DNA from: Stichopus chloronotus
Lineage: Eukaryota > Echinodermata > Holothuroidea > Aspidochirotida > Stichopodidae
DNA length: 64,000 nucleotides
Direction of reading: 5' to 3'
NCBI GenBank assembly: GCA_021234535.1
Contig: CM037846.1
Span: 16,380,150-16,444,149 of the forward strand
A program made the translations under genes and the position numbers. Of the stretch, positions 49,111-59,920 are shown piece after piece. Position 1 is the stretch's first letter. Every line of letters begins with the position of its first letter. The notes below the pieces were generated by a model, which worked only from the letters and a program-made list of their open reading frames with translations, was not told the origin of the DNA and did no database searches.

Positions 49111-51389
49111 CGATGCAATGGCTATGCTTTTCGCAGTACAGCCCATACTTTGGTAAAGTTTCCGTTGGGTGCACAAAAGAATTCTACGGTTGGGCACAGT
49201 ATACTAACATTTTTTTGTTATCTTTATGTCATTAAACCTCATTTGAACCGTATCAAGACGAAATATATAGATACAATAACACAAAAACCATAATAAGGAA
49301 TCATATAGGATATATTTCAAGAGTTCACTGGGAAGTTACTCAAAGCTTGTGAGGAGTAGACGTTAAACCCCTGAAGTAAATTCATCGTCATACAGTCATC
49401 TCTGTAAATACTATATTTTGACTGAAAGTTTAACACCCCAGTCTCAGTTTTTCTGTTAAATAGAAATGATGGGCAAAGCATCGAGTTTTAGAAAATCCAC
49501 TAAATGCAGACTGTAAGTATAGTACATATTAGGTACCATAAGATACATTTCAATGGAAAGCCATTCGTGATTAACGCCATAATTTCTATATTTTCAATGT
49601 TGACTAGACTTTGTACCTTAATTCATTTCTATCAATCTACATGTGTGTTCGAACAAACAATCAAGGTTGGGTAGGGGGGGGGGGGGGTTGTCGGGATGGG
49701 AACTGCCAATTGATAGGATTAAGAGAAATTTGTTGAATTATTATCCAAGAACTTAGAAATGTAGACACTTTTGGCATTACCCTCTTCCATCTTCACAGAC
49801 GGCAAGGGTCTTCTGTCAGACAAGTAATTTCTTTAATTATGAAAGGAATTATACATACTTAGTTTAGGAAATCAAAAGCCAATCGTTTGTCCTCTGGGAA
49901 TTGTAATTTGTAACTTGTAACTTTCGAGCAGCGCAAGTAGTAAGAAATTTATGACGAAGGCATGATTAAGGTATTGGTTTCTCTTGTGCATTGTTCTAAA
50001 ACTGGTAAATAGAAAAGACCAAGTCATTGCAAATAGTACTAATCTTTGTAAAAAAAATGTATTCGAATCTCCTCTTAAAGAGTAAGTAGAGAAAGATCAA
50101 ACTTGGTCAGATGATGCTCGAGAATCAGATATAGTGTCCCCCCCCCCCCATCGATGACTGTCAGAGGTCACGGTTATTATAAAACATTCCTACATACGTG
50201 GTAAGAAGCCTCAACACTTACTGGCCGATTTCAGTCAGGTGACCATTTATTATCCGATGGATAATGCACGGTCAACTTTAGCGTAAACTCACCGGCGGAT
50301 GAACACAATGAAACTGTAGACAGACAGTGGTTTGTAGTCTGCCCCGGCCCCTTTCATGTAGGGTAGGCATGGCTCCTACACACAAAACATGATTGTGAAT
50401 TTCGTAGTAGGACCAGCCCAGGGCTACTGAAACGTGACATATAGGCCTAAAAGTATAAATCGTAAATATTGTAGGCCTAACAACACATTGATAATATCAG
50501 TGGTTCGTTACGGTAATCATACCTCTCTATTTTAAATTACAAAATTGTGTCAGCGTTATTGAAAAGTTACTAAGCAGTTTTGATAAGGCCTTCCAGAATT
50601 AGTTTTCTTTCTCCGTCGACTTTACAGAGAAGTGAAAAAAAAAAAAAACACGTCCTTATGGAATAGATTTGTGTAAAGGACTAAGGACTGCAATCGTAAG
50701 AGTCTCACAATCAAAGGGACCGTACATGCACAGTAAGTCAAATAACTTAGGTCTAAGCCCCATAACCTTTTTCATAAGATAAATTGTTGAATCGTCACGT
50801 TAGACCAACGTCATCCCTTGAAAGGCTACCACTGATGCATTCTGGGATGTAAAAAGTCAAGAATACTCTTTCCGTCGTTTGAATATGAACACTGTATGCC
50901 TAGAGAATACGATTGAAAATACAAGTTCTCACTACATTTACCGGACGGTCCTTAATTGGTCAATGTTGTGCATTGCAGTGTTCCAACCATAAAAGACTAT
51001 GCAACACCTTTGTTCTTAATGTGCCGAAACATACATTTTAGTCGGAACGTTTGGTGTGTTGCTCTTTTTGCACCCCTTAATGCACTGTACTGTTGCAATA
51101 TAGCTTTAAGAAGGTTAACGAAATAATGTGAGGCATCAAACATCTTTAAGATTTCCTCAGAATATAACGTTCCAAAATCTGCAACGGTCTTTATAAAAAA
51201 TCAGTCTAGTCACTCCTAGGCAAATTTCAACAATTTGATCACTTGATGAGAAAAACAAACTTGTAAGTGCTCCGTAAACAGTTAATAGGCATTCGTGCAC
51301 TGAACCATAGCATGCGAACACAATACAAGATAAGCGCGCTATAGGGTACGCAACATACAGACTGCATTGAGAGCTGGGAGCAAAGAAAA
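49111..51389. other. Gene-free stretch
   Basis: No gene. G-runs at about 49675-49687, C-run near 50140-50149 and A-run near 50637-50648. Around 50090-50180 a short piece resembles the AGGTCA repeat family (AAACTTGGT, ATAGTGTCC, then CGATGAC), a likely truncated copy. Confidence 0.4.
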
Positions 51390-51560
51390 TGCCTTAGCAT
51401 GTTGTTGCATGTGATTGTTCAATATTTTAAGTGTCACTTTGTTTAAAGAACCTTATTGCCATGTTGTGAATCTTGTTTACCTTTTCTCGGGGTTTGTTTG
51501 TAATAAAAGTGCGGCTATTTAGGAACCAAACTTGGTCTTATTTTCTTCTTTTTATCATTT
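51390..51560 (+). repeat. Second copy of the repeat seen at 270-470
   Basis: Shares TTGTTTACCTTTTCTCGG, an AATAAAAGTGC signal and TATTTAGGAACCAAA with the left end of the window. Class unknown. Confidence 0.5.
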
Positions 51561-51829
51561 TTTTGTTTTGTATGTATGAAAAAGGTTTCTCAGCTGTGGA
51601 CCGCGCATTGTCCGTTGGATAATACACTCTCATCAGTTAATGCTTTCTCTGGATGCCCCCCCCCCCCCCTGCTGCACCCTCTTAAATCGTATGCATGAAC
51701 CCCGTGTATTATCCTAAGAATAATCCACGGTCCACGGTTGATTAACCTTTAATTATAAAGTTTGGTATGTTCTGGTAGAACAAAGTATCCACATAACTTA
51801 TTGTCTCATCCCTGTACGTAGTCGACTGG

Positions 51830-52226
51830 AAGGGGATGTACTTCGTAGGGCAGTTAAGTCTCCCAAAAGGACGTTTAATGGTAGCCCACCTTACACCCCT
51901 TGTAGTATTCAACGGAAAGTTGGTGGGTCAGTAGTCCTTATGTGGATACCTCATGGTATACAATTGACATGGATCGAGATTACCTTCTGGGGTTAGGGAG
52001 GTGGGAAATCCGAGTGTATGTGTGTCTTTCCGTGTGGGTGGGTGGGTGTGTGTACAACAGAGAGTGTTTAACAATCTCCTCAGAGACGGTAAGTCGCATA
52101 AACTTGATGGGTAGGTGTCCAGGTATAAGATGTTCACCAGATTGGGTCATTGGTCAAAGTTTAAGGGTCACAGATTACGAAAATAAAAACACATTTTGAG
52201 CATTATCTCTATGTGTAAATATCCTG
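51830..52226 (+). repeat. AGGTCA/TGACGTCA interspersed repeat, copy II, left half
   Basis: Head block and the start of the first monomer, up to ATCCTG at 52221-52226, where the BEL/Pao element begins. The monomer resumes directly at 58778 with TCCTGGAATGG. In other copies this is one continuous stretch (AATACCCTAAAGTTATTAAACTACC in variant form), so the pre-insertion site is clear. Confidence 0.85.
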
Positions 52227-52636
52227 TGTAAATCTACTGAGTCACGCGGGACACAAAGATTTGTTCAACGCAGATGTCTCTTGATCGGGATCATTTATTC
52301 GTTAAGTAGTCTTATAATCACACGATCTGATTATCTGGTGATTGGAACAATAAAACAAATAAAATCAAATGAAAGAAGTGACTGTCGGACGGAAGATAAT
52401 AAACAACAATAAAGATTAAAATCATTAAAAATCATACTAACACAAAATCTTAGATCTCCGAGACTACAACACGTAACACTGACTGCCAACTTGCAAGTGA
52501 CAGAATTCGGATGAAAACAACTTTAAAACCATCAAAACTCACGCGCACATATTCGCACTCACACATACACACACGCACACACGCAAGAACGCACGCGAAG
52601 ACCAATAAATAAAGGAAACGCTATGAGCACTTTACA
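52227..52636 (-). repeat. 3' LTR of the BEL/Pao element
   Basis: 410 bp. On the minus strand it begins TGTAAAGTGCTCATAG and ends in …GATTTACA before the target duplication. It contains a CA-rich stretch near 52556-52600. Confidence 0.93.
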
Positions 52637-52645
52637 CTCCCCCTG
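52637..52645 (-). promoter_or_regulatory. Polypurine tract of the BEL/Pao element
   Basis: Minus strand CAGGGGGAG directly before the TGTAAAG start of the 3' LTR. This is the usual position and composition of the plus-strand primer of LTR retrotransposons. Confidence 0.8.
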
Positions 52646-52750
52646 TAAAATCGAAGGATTTTGCAAATTCTTACATTAATATAACACTTTGGAACACTGT
52701 AAACAAAACATTTATCTATGCATAGATCAATAAAGTATTCCAGGAAACTT

Positions 52751-55700
52751 TTAATGAGGATGATCTGACACTTTTCTTACTAAACACAATTTCGTGATCG
52801 GTCTTTTTAGTATTTTATTACGAACTCGTACTTCAACGCTTCTCACTTTTCCATCACTGCTCTCGAAAACTGTTGCGACCTTCGCCAAAGGCCACTTACC
52901 GCGAGGGACAGTCTCATCGGTAAGAAGAACTATGTCCCCGACAGCAATATTTTCTTTCGGAATATTCCACTTATGACGTTTTTGAAGAAGAGGAAGATAT
53001 TCTTTTCGCCATCTCCTCCAAAACAAAGAAGCAAGGTATTGTACCTGTAGCCATCTTCTCCGACTATAAGTGGTTTCTGTACTTACTGGAGTATCAGGCC
53101 CCTGTTTCATCAAAAGCAAGTGATTCGGTGTTAGAGGCTCCTCATCTTTCGGATCAGAGGAGAAGTCAGTGAGAGGTCGTGAGTTGAGGATTGACTCAAC
53201 TTCAGTTAGAAGAGTTGTGAGAACCTCATCTGTGACCGTTTGCTGCTTCAAAACACCTCGAAGAATTCTCCTAACTGACCTAATTAATCGTTCCCACACT
53301 CCCCCAAAATGGCTGGCCGTAGGAGGATTAAAATGCCACTGACAGCCTTTACAGTGAAGAAACGCTTCTACATCATCTTTATTCATGGTTTTAAGAGCGT
53401 TTCTCAACAATTTCTCGCTGGCCTGAAAATTGGAGCCATTGTCGCTGAATATCTTGCTTGGCTGACCTCTTCTAGCTGCAAAACGTCTGAAGGCATTAGG
53501 GAAGGAATCAGCATCGAGAGACTCACAAACTTCCAAATGTACAGCTCTAGAGGACATGCAAGTAAAAATGCAGCCAAATCTTTTCAAGATAGAGCGACCT
53601 CTTTTCACTTCAAATGGCCCAAAATAGTCCACTCCAGTGAAAGTGAAGGGAGGTACGTCCGAAGAGACCCTCTCCGGAGGCAATGTAGCCATTACTTGAT
53701 TAGATGGTCTTGCAAGTATCTTACGACAAACAACACACTTACTTAGTGCACTCTTTACTGCTGTTCTTCCCTTTAATAACCAAAACTTCTGCCGAATAGC
53801 ACTTAATGTCATGGCTAAACCATCATGACCTACTGATTCATGGTAATGTCGAATCAGAAGTGTTACCACTTCTCCTTTAGGGGGCAAGATGATTGGGTGT
53901 TTGACGTCATTTCCTAAATCAGCCTTGTCAAGGCGACCGCCCACCCTAAGAATATTTCCGAGAAGAACGGGCTTAAGTTTAATTAAGCGCTGGTCACTCT
54001 GCCATGATTCAAACTCGGATTTCTGGACGTGTGAAATTATAGCAATTTCACTAATTTCAATTTCTGATATCGACACATTTTTGCTACTAGTTACAGGTAC
54101 ACGTCTAGACTTATTAATGAAGCGAAATACCCATGCTAGCACCCTAACTAGCTTTCTCCACGAGGAGAACCTTGAGATTAAACACTCCAAAAAATTATGG
54201 TTGGCCGAAGTAGTTGTGTTAAAAACAACAGACTTCTTTACTTCTGTGTCTCCATACAAGTCAATTTCATCAACATTCGACGCAGGCCATGCGCTTTCTC
54301 CTTTCAACAGAAAGATGGGGCCGGTGAGCCACCGGTCCAAATGGCACGTACCCCTTGCGCCATCATCGGCTGGGTTCTCTTTCGAGCTTACATGTCTCCA
54401 CTGACTTGGGGAGGAACTTTCATGAATTTTTGACACTCTGTTTGCAACGAACGTCTTGAAACGCTTATCCTTATTGCGGATATATCCTAGAACAATCATT
54501 GAGTCTGTCCAAAATATTGTCTCGTCAAGGTTAAACCGAAACTCTTGCTTAATTGACATGTACAACGTTACTGCAAGAACCGCGATCATTAACTCGAGCC
54601 GAAGAATAGATACGGGTTTCATTGGACTAACTTTGACCTTTCCTTGAACAAACGAGCATTTAACTGCGCAGTTGACCCCTATCACGCGAAGATATGCTAC
54701 CGCCGCGTATCCTCTCTGAGATTCGTCACAAAACACGTGAAGCTGTACACACTGTGAGTTACCTAACTCTAGCCATCTAGGTACCCGTGTAGACGATAGA
54801 AGGGGAACATTTTTGAGCCACCTTTTCCAAGCTACAAGTTCTTCGGCCGTTAATGGCTTATCCCAGTCAGACCCTTTGCGACAAATATCTTGTAAGAGGG
54901 ATCTAGCGATGAAAATAAAGGGGGCAGCAAAACCTAACGGATCAAAAATCGAACTTGATATCGACAACAACCCTCGTCTCGTAAATGGCTTGTCAGGCAA
55001 TGAAACATTAAATGTGAAATTATCATGTTCCGCATCCCAACTCACCCCGAGAGTTCGCTCAGTAGGAAGCGTATCTAAACTACTAGGTAAATTTGGGGCT
55101 CTCTCTGATTCCGAGATACTTTTAAGTACAGTACGATCGTTACTCATCCACTTAGTGAGTCTAAAGCCACCCTTCATTAAAATGCATCTACGGCGTTCCA
55201 CGACTTCCATCGCGACAGTCGGGTCATCAACTGAAGCTAGAAGATCGTCAACATAGAAATTATTCTCGATAAATTGAATGGCTTTCTTTCCAACAATATC
55301 CTGATTGTCCATTCCGTTGTCCTTTGCCGTTCGCCGCAACGCATAGCCGGCACAAGCTGGGCTGGACGTGGTGCCGAAGAGATGCACCGTCATCCTATGT
55401 TCGCGCGGTTTGTTCTCTAGCTTTCCTTCGGGCCACCAAAGAAACCTGAGGACGTCGCGGTCTTTGGGAATTACTTTCACCTGATGAAACATTGCCTCTA
55501 CGTCTGCAACTAGAGCAATTCGCTGTTCCCTAAATCTATGGAGGACACCCACAAGAATGTGCATGGTGTCTGGGCCCTTCAGTAAATACGAATTTAATGA
55601 AATATCCTTCCACTTTGCTGCCCAATCATAAACTACTCTGACTTTGTCTTTGTGGGGGTGGACAACTGGATGGTGAGGTAAATACCAAATATTTCCGACC

Positions 55701-56440
55701 TCACCTTCACTTTGAACAGGCTCAGCGTGACCTTTAGCAATATAACCTTCAACAGTGTCGGTATACTTTTGCCACATCACATTGTCCCTTTCCAACTTTC
55801 GCTTTAGGTGTTCGAGACGTAATACGGCTAAGGGTCTGTTAGAAGGCAAGAAATGGTCGTCATCCTTCCACAGAAGACCTATCTGATAGTGATTATCGCT
55901 AGTAAGAGAGGTGGTCGAGTCTAATAAGTCTTTGGCTCTCCTGTCCTGAACAGAATCGGATTCACCAAAGCCTCCATCGTCCACGGACCAAGAACTTTTC
56001 AAAAAATTTAGGATCTCTTCATTTGGACAACATGATATCCGGTTTATATTCTTTCTATCATCACGATCACCTGATCCTGCAGGTCCCATTACTGACCAAC
56101 CAAGGGGTGTTTTTACTCCGTATGGATCTCCCGACTCCCCACGTTTCTCATCTATAACCCAAAACGCTTCGGGAACATCCACCCCTATCAGCAATTCGAG
56201 GTCATACCTCGAAATATTCTCCCATGGGATGGATCTCAAATGTTTCCACTTGTTGAGCTCTTGAGGATTTGGGATACTGTCATCACTTCTAGGCAGGTTA
56301 GGGACCGATAGAGTATTAATCGACAAACTGCTACTTTCATTCTGCCCTCTAACGCTTATTTTAAAGCTTGAGCCTTTTTTAGGTTCGACTCCATTATATG
56401 TTGATGATGTGTAAGACATGGGTTTCCCGTTAACACCCAA
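52751..56440 (-). CDS. BEL/Pao pol polyprotein (protease end to integrase)
   Basis: 1229 residues from the first Met; the frame is open further up to about 56489 and includes the protease Asp-Ser-Gly. Domains in order: segment LLIGVDVPEAF (84-94); reverse transcriptase about 200-440 with Asp313 and YVDD at 396-399; RNase H with Asp572, Glu616, Asp646 and the NPADD motif at 689-693. The integrase follows, with zinc domain His867/His872/Cys902/Cys905 and core Asp938, Asp1000, Glu1050, and a DUF5641-type end at about 1130-1220. All catalytic residues are present. The enzyme set would copy RNA into DNA and insert it. Because the solo LTR cuts it off from gag, it is unlikely to be expressed normally. 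Confidence 0.93.
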   Translation of the reverse strand: MGVNGKPMSYTSSTYNGVEPKKGSSFKISVRGQNESSSLSINTLSVPNLPRSDDSIPNPQELNKWKHLRSIPWENISRYDLELLIGVDVPEAFWVIDEKRGESGDPYGVKTPLGWSVMGPAGSGDRDDRKNINRISCCPNEEILNFLKSSWSVDDGGFGESDSVQDRRAKDLLDSTTSLTSDNHYQIGLLWKDDDHFLPSNRPLAVLRLEHLKRKLERDNVMWQKYTDTVEGYIAKGHAEPVQSEGEVGNIWYLPHHPVVHPHKDKVRVVYDWAAKWKDISLNSYLLKGPDTMHILVGVLHRFREQRIALVADVEAMFHQVKVIPKDRDVLRFLWWPEGKLENKPREHRMTVHLFGTTSSPACAGYALRRTAKDNGMDNQDIVGKKAIQFIENNFYVDDLLASVDDPTVAMEVVERRRCILMKGGFRLTKWMSNDRTVLKSISESERAPNLPSSLDTLPTERTLGVSWDAEHDNFTFNVSLPDKPFTRRGLLSISSSIFDPLGFAAPFIFIARSLLQDICRKGSDWDKPLTAEELVAWKRWLKNVPLLSSTRVPRWLELGNSQCVQLHVFCDESQRGYAAVAYLRVIGVNCAVKCSFVQGKVKVSPMKPVSILRLELMIAVLAVTLYMSIKQEFRFNLDETIFWTDSMIVLGYIRNKDKRFKTFVANRVSKIHESSSPSQWRHVSSKENPADDGARGTCHLDRWLTGPIFLLKGESAWPASNVDEIDLYGDTEVKKSVVFNTTTSANHNFLECLISRFSSWRKLVRVLAWVFRFINKSRRVPVTSSKNVSISEIEISEIAIISHVQKSEFESWQSDQRLIKLKPVLLGNILRVGGRLDKADLGNDVKHPIILPPKGEVVTLLIRHYHESVGHDGLAMTLSAIRQKFWLLKGRTAVKSALSKCVVCRKILARPSNQVMATLPPERVSSDVPPFTFTGVDYFGPFEVKRGRSILKRFGCIFTCMSSRAVHLEVCESLDADSFPNAFRRFAARRGQPSKIFSDNGSNFQASEKLLRNALKTMNKDDVEAFLHCKGCQWHFNPPTASHFGGVWERLIRSVRRILRGVLKQQTVTDEVLTTLLTEVESILNSRPLTDFSSDPKDEEPLTPNHLLLMKQGPDTPVSTETTYSRRRWLQVQYLASLFWRRWRKEYLPLLQKRHKWNIPKENIAVGDIVLLTDETVPRGKWPLAKVATVFESSDGKVRSVEVRVRNKILKRPITKLCLVRKVSDHPH

Positions 56441-56489
56441 TTTCTTCCTTAGCGATTCTGAGCTCAGAGTAGTGTCTGACCCACTATCT

Positions 56490-56806
56490 TGTAGTGAGTT
56501 GCCATTGGGTTGGGCAGTCTACAAAGGGTCTGTAACTCAGGAAACACAAAACTACAACCAAACAGAATGAGTGTCTGTGTGCAACTGACTTTATTTAACA
56601 GAAACCACCTGAGAGCAAAGAAGATACCAAAGTGAAACATTTGCATATTACTAGAAATGAAGTGTGAACAGATAGTCAAAGCATGTAGAAACAGAATAGA
56701 TACAAGGCACACAAAAAAGAACTAAATACCCTACACAATAGATGAAAAGAGATAACACAATAGAAGAACTACCAAGACTGCATTGTACAGATACAATATC
56801 CCTACA
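56490..56806 (-). mobile_element. Solo LTR inserted in the BEL/Pao protease region
   Basis: 317 bp starting TGTAGGGATA and ending CACTACA on the minus strand, so TGTAG and CTACA are perfect inverted ends. A 4-bp duplication (ATCT on the + strand, 56486-56489 and 56807-56810) flanks it. It contains an AATAAA signal on the minus strand near 56605. It has no internal coding sequence and is unrelated to the LTRs of its host. It probably remained after recombination between two LTRs of another, perhaps Ty3/Gypsy-type, element. It splits the aspartic protease: the strand before the active site lies on the gag side, and the Asp-Ser-Gly triad on the pol side. Confidence 0.9.
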
Positions 56807-58351
56807 ATCTAACATAGCTAGGGTATTCACTCTATTGCCATTGCTAGCGGTTACGGTCACTGGGATAATTCTTAAGAACACTTTACTACCACAAATAGCG
56901 GTGTTCGACGTGATAGACGTATTCTCAGGATTAGATGGAGGATGGAGTAGCTTATTGTGTTTGTCAGACCGACAAAACGAGCAAGTGACGTCCTTTCTGC
57001 ATTTAGTTGCTGCGTGGCCAGGAATTAAGCACCTGAAGCACAACCTCTTTGCTTTAACCATATCTAGCTTCTCTTCATAATTCATGCTAGAGAATGACTC
57101 GCAATCATAGATTTTATGATCGGCATCACAGGCGAAACACTTCAGAGATTTACCTCTCAAAAAATTAGATTTAACTCGACACTTATCTTCTTTCAAGAAA
57201 GCGCTCGATTTACCAGGGCCTATGTTCCTGCCAAACATATTAGATGAAACCTCAGCTTGACTTATCAGATACGCCAGAAGATCTTTAAATCCTGGCTCTC
57301 TGGTCTGAAGGATGTCTTGAGCTACCTTTGCCCACCCAGTCTGAAGATAAATTGGTAACAAACTTTGGATCTTGAGCAGGTTACTTGTAGAATTTAGGTC
57401 ATTTACATGCCCCATCTGAGATAAGGTTATGTTACATCTCTGCATTTCAGATATTAGTTCCCACAAACTGTCCCCGTCATTGGCTTTCAGTGGCTTTCGA
57501 TTGAGCAATTTACTCATCAAAGAATTCAGAATCAGATGCACCTGACCGAATTGTCTTTTCAAAATAGCCTTCGCACTTGCGTAACCTTCATCGCCGAGAA
57601 GAGCACAGCTCTCGATACAGCAACGCGCTTTGCCTTTACACAGCTGCAGCAGATATTGCAAACGCGCAGCGTCATCACTCAATTTACTAGCTACGTTAAC
57701 TTCGAAATTGTTTATAAAGTACCAGTAATCTATCGGGTCTCCATTAAACTCGAATACCTCAGCCTTCGGTAACTCTAATGCTAACTTAAGTTCTTTAAAC
57801 CCGAAAACATCACAGTTGGACTTAGACCTACATGTACTTAAGTCTTCAACATTTCTACTGCTCACGTGACTGTCATCGCCACTCGTGAGGTCTACATTTC
57901 TCATGTAATCATCATCATTTGTGCCACCATTAGAGTGGTCGACATCCAAATTGCTAACGACATTACTAACATTACACTTATCATCATCATTGTCCATAAT
58001 CTTGTCTTCTATGTCGTCTTCTGCAATCAACTTTGGCCTCTGTTTGCCTTGATCTACGTACCTCTCGACCTCGATTCTTACTGATAAAAACTTGCTGTCC
58101 ACGCCAGCCATCCATTCCTCCTCCGATAGAAACCTATCTTCATCTGCAAGGTTCGCAACCACAGTTGGATGGGCCTCTTCTATCGTATCCAAAGCTCGTT
58201 TTGCTTTCTGGAATAGTTCGTTGACTGCGTTCTCCCCAGCATCTTCTTCAATCAGAGTCGTAATCGAGTTCAATATCCTAGTCAGTACGCCTTTCTTATT
58301 CCTACGAAGCAGGACCAACGTCTTCTCTTCTGCTTCCGTTGACATCTTCAT
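56651..58351 (-). CDS. BEL/Pao gag and start of protease, truncated
   Basis: 566-residue frame. Residues 1-515 belong to the element and the remaining 51 are read into the solo LTR. An N-terminal charged helical part, an acidic linker (about 110-170) and a DUF1759-type gag core (about 190-340) come first. Then a Cys-rich segment near 404-417, a CCHC zinc knuckle CFRCLIPGHAATKC at 438-451 and the first protease strand. Gag forms the particle and binds the RNA. The start may be Met1 or Met3. The gag ATG lies only 17 bp inside the LTR, leaving little room for a primer-binding site. Confidence 0.9.
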   Translation of the reverse strand: MKMSTEAEEKTLVLLRRNKKGVLTRILNSITTLIEEDAGENAVNELFQKAKRALDTIEEAHPTVVANLADEDRFLSEEEWMAGVDSKFLSVRIEVERYVDQGKQRPKLIAEDDIEDKIMDNDDDKCNVSNVVSNLDVDHSNGGTNDDDYMRNVDLTSGDDSHVSSRNVEDLSTCRSKSNCDVFGFKELKLALELPKAEVFEFNGDPIDYWYFINNFEVNVASKLSDDAARLQYLLQLCKGKARCCIESCALLGDEGYASAKAILKRQFGQVHLILNSLMSKLLNRKPLKANDGDSLWELISEMQRCNITLSQMGHVNDLNSTSNLLKIQSLLPIYLQTGWAKVAQDILQTREPGFKDLLAYLISQAEVSSNMFGRNIGPGKSSAFLKEDKCRVKSNFLRGKSLKCFACDADHKIYDCESFSSMNYEEKLDMVKAKRLCFRCLIPGHAATKCRKDVTCSFCRSDKHNKLLHPPSNPENTSITSNTAICGSKVFLRIIPVTVTASNGNRVNTLAMLDCRDIVSVQCSLGSSSIVLSLFIYCVGYLVLFCVPCIYSVSTCFDYLFTLHF

Positions 58352-58367
58352 TCAAGATTTTGTTCAC

Positions 58368-58777
58368 TGTGAATCTGCTGAGTCACGGGGGACACAAAGA
58401 TTTGTTCAACGCAGATGTCTCTTGATCGGGATCATTTATTCGTTAAGTAGTCTTATAATCACACGATCTGATTATCTGGTGACTGGAACAATAAAACAAA
58501 GAAAATCAAATGAAAGAAGTGACTGTCGGACGGAAGATAATAAACAACAATAAAGATTAAAATCATTAAAAATCATACTACCACAAAATCTTCGATCTCC
58601 GAGACTACAACACGTAACACTGACTGCCAACTTGCAAGTGACAGAATTCCGACGAAAACAACTTTAAAACAATCAAAACTCACGCGCACATATTCGCACT
58701 CACACATACACGCACGCACACACGCAAGAACGCACGCGAAGACCAATAAATAAAGGAAACGCTATGAGCACTTTACA
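58368..58777 (-). repeat. 5' LTR of the BEL/Pao element
   Basis: 410 bp, same ends as the 3' LTR. On the minus strand the inner end is …GATTCACA, followed by GTGAACAAAATC and the gag start. It would carry the promoter; no clear TATA box was identified. Confidence 0.93.
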
Positions 58778-58782
58778 TCCTG

Positions 58783-59920
58783 GAATGGTCAAACTAACAT
58801 ATACGTCTTGCAGACAATGGAGAATTTATTTTGGATATCGATGACGTCATGAGGTCAAAGGTCACATGATTAAAGGTCAAATCTGCATAAATGCCTTTAA
58901 AAGTGTGTCACGATCTGATCCTAGAGTCGGATGAACTTGGGTGTATGCCGGGATGTGTGGTTTAGTGTCCCTCAGACTGATGGTGTCATGGGTCAAATGT
59001 CAAGGTTCACAGATCACGAAAAAGAAAAACACGTTTTGAGTATTATCTCTATGAGTGAATACCCTAAAGTTATTAAACTACCATATTCGAAAAGGACTCG
59101 ATACATGGAATTTGTCAAAATAATGATAACGTCATGAGGTCAAAGGTCACGTGGTAAAAAGTCAAATGCAAAAATGCTCTAAAAAGGGCGTCATGATCTC
59201 CTTCTAGGCGTTAAGAACTTCAGACTGGGTGGATATGCCTGGGTATGAAATGTAGTGTCCGCTAGACCGATGACGTGAAAGGTCATGGTCACTGTTAATA
59301 CAACGCATAATAAAGTGTGTTAGGGGCTGGTAGTGTGTGGTGTCAACCCTTTTTACAACTTTGCCTTTCCATGAACGTCACACGGGATTTCAACCTTTGA
59401 AAACATGTTTTAGACTGAGTATTTATGTCTGGTAGCATTGTCGTTTTCCATGTGATGGTGGTACCTTTACTCAGTATACATATGTAGCTTATATGTCTAC
59501 TAAACAGTCTGGTTGTACAATAGAACTCGAGTTCTCTCGAGTTTACGCACTGTAAAGATAAAATTTTAAGCACGCACATCGCGTTTTTCAGGTCATTCAA
59601 AACATCCAAAGTGACTCCGTGTGTGGAACTGAGGAGTAGTTTGATGCGCACATATTTCTGAGAATACTTCTAACGCACGCTCGATTTCTAGTCTAGCGCA
59701 TGCATGTATTTGTGCCGTTCAACGCATGCGCGGTGAGCTTCAGCACCATGCTAGATCACTAAGTAACATATTCAGCACTTCTATCCACAACCAGCAATCC
59801 GAATCACTGATGAAAATAAAATACAGTTCAGCACACAGGAAATGATGGGTATCAAAAGACCATGCAAACCGATAGTGGATGAGACTTGCAACACTGTGGA
59901 ATGCCTACTTGTTTACAAAG
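58783..59920 (+). repeat. AGGTCA/TGACGTCA interspersed repeat, copy II, right half
   Basis: Two monomers and the tail. TGACGTCA at 58842-58849 is followed two bases later by AGGTCAAAGGTCA at 58852-58864; a second AGGTCAAAGGTCA is at 59137-59149. The tail 59290-59900 matches 7410-8030 (GGTAGTG-ATGGTGTCAAC, CTTTGCCTTCCATGAA, ATGTCTGGTAGCA). Confidence 0.8.

Larger units (their letters stand above)
52227..58777 (-). mobile_element. Nearly complete BEL/Pao LTR retrotransposon
   Basis: A 6551-bp element on the minus strand. Two 410-bp LTRs (52227-52636 and 58368-58777) start TG and end CA, and a 5-bp target duplication TCCTG flanks it (52222-52226 and 58778-58782). Between them lie gag with a zinc knuckle, protease, reverse transcriptase, RNase H, integrase and a DUF5641-type end. 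The LTRs differ at 11 of 410 positions by my count (2.7 %), so the insertion is fairly young. The reading frame is broken only by a solo LTR inside the protease region. It sits inside interspersed repeat copy II. Confidence 0.95.

Noticed and set aside
53309..55256. Several + strand frames of 60-170 residues
   Set aside because: Antisense shadows of the BEL/Pao pol frame.
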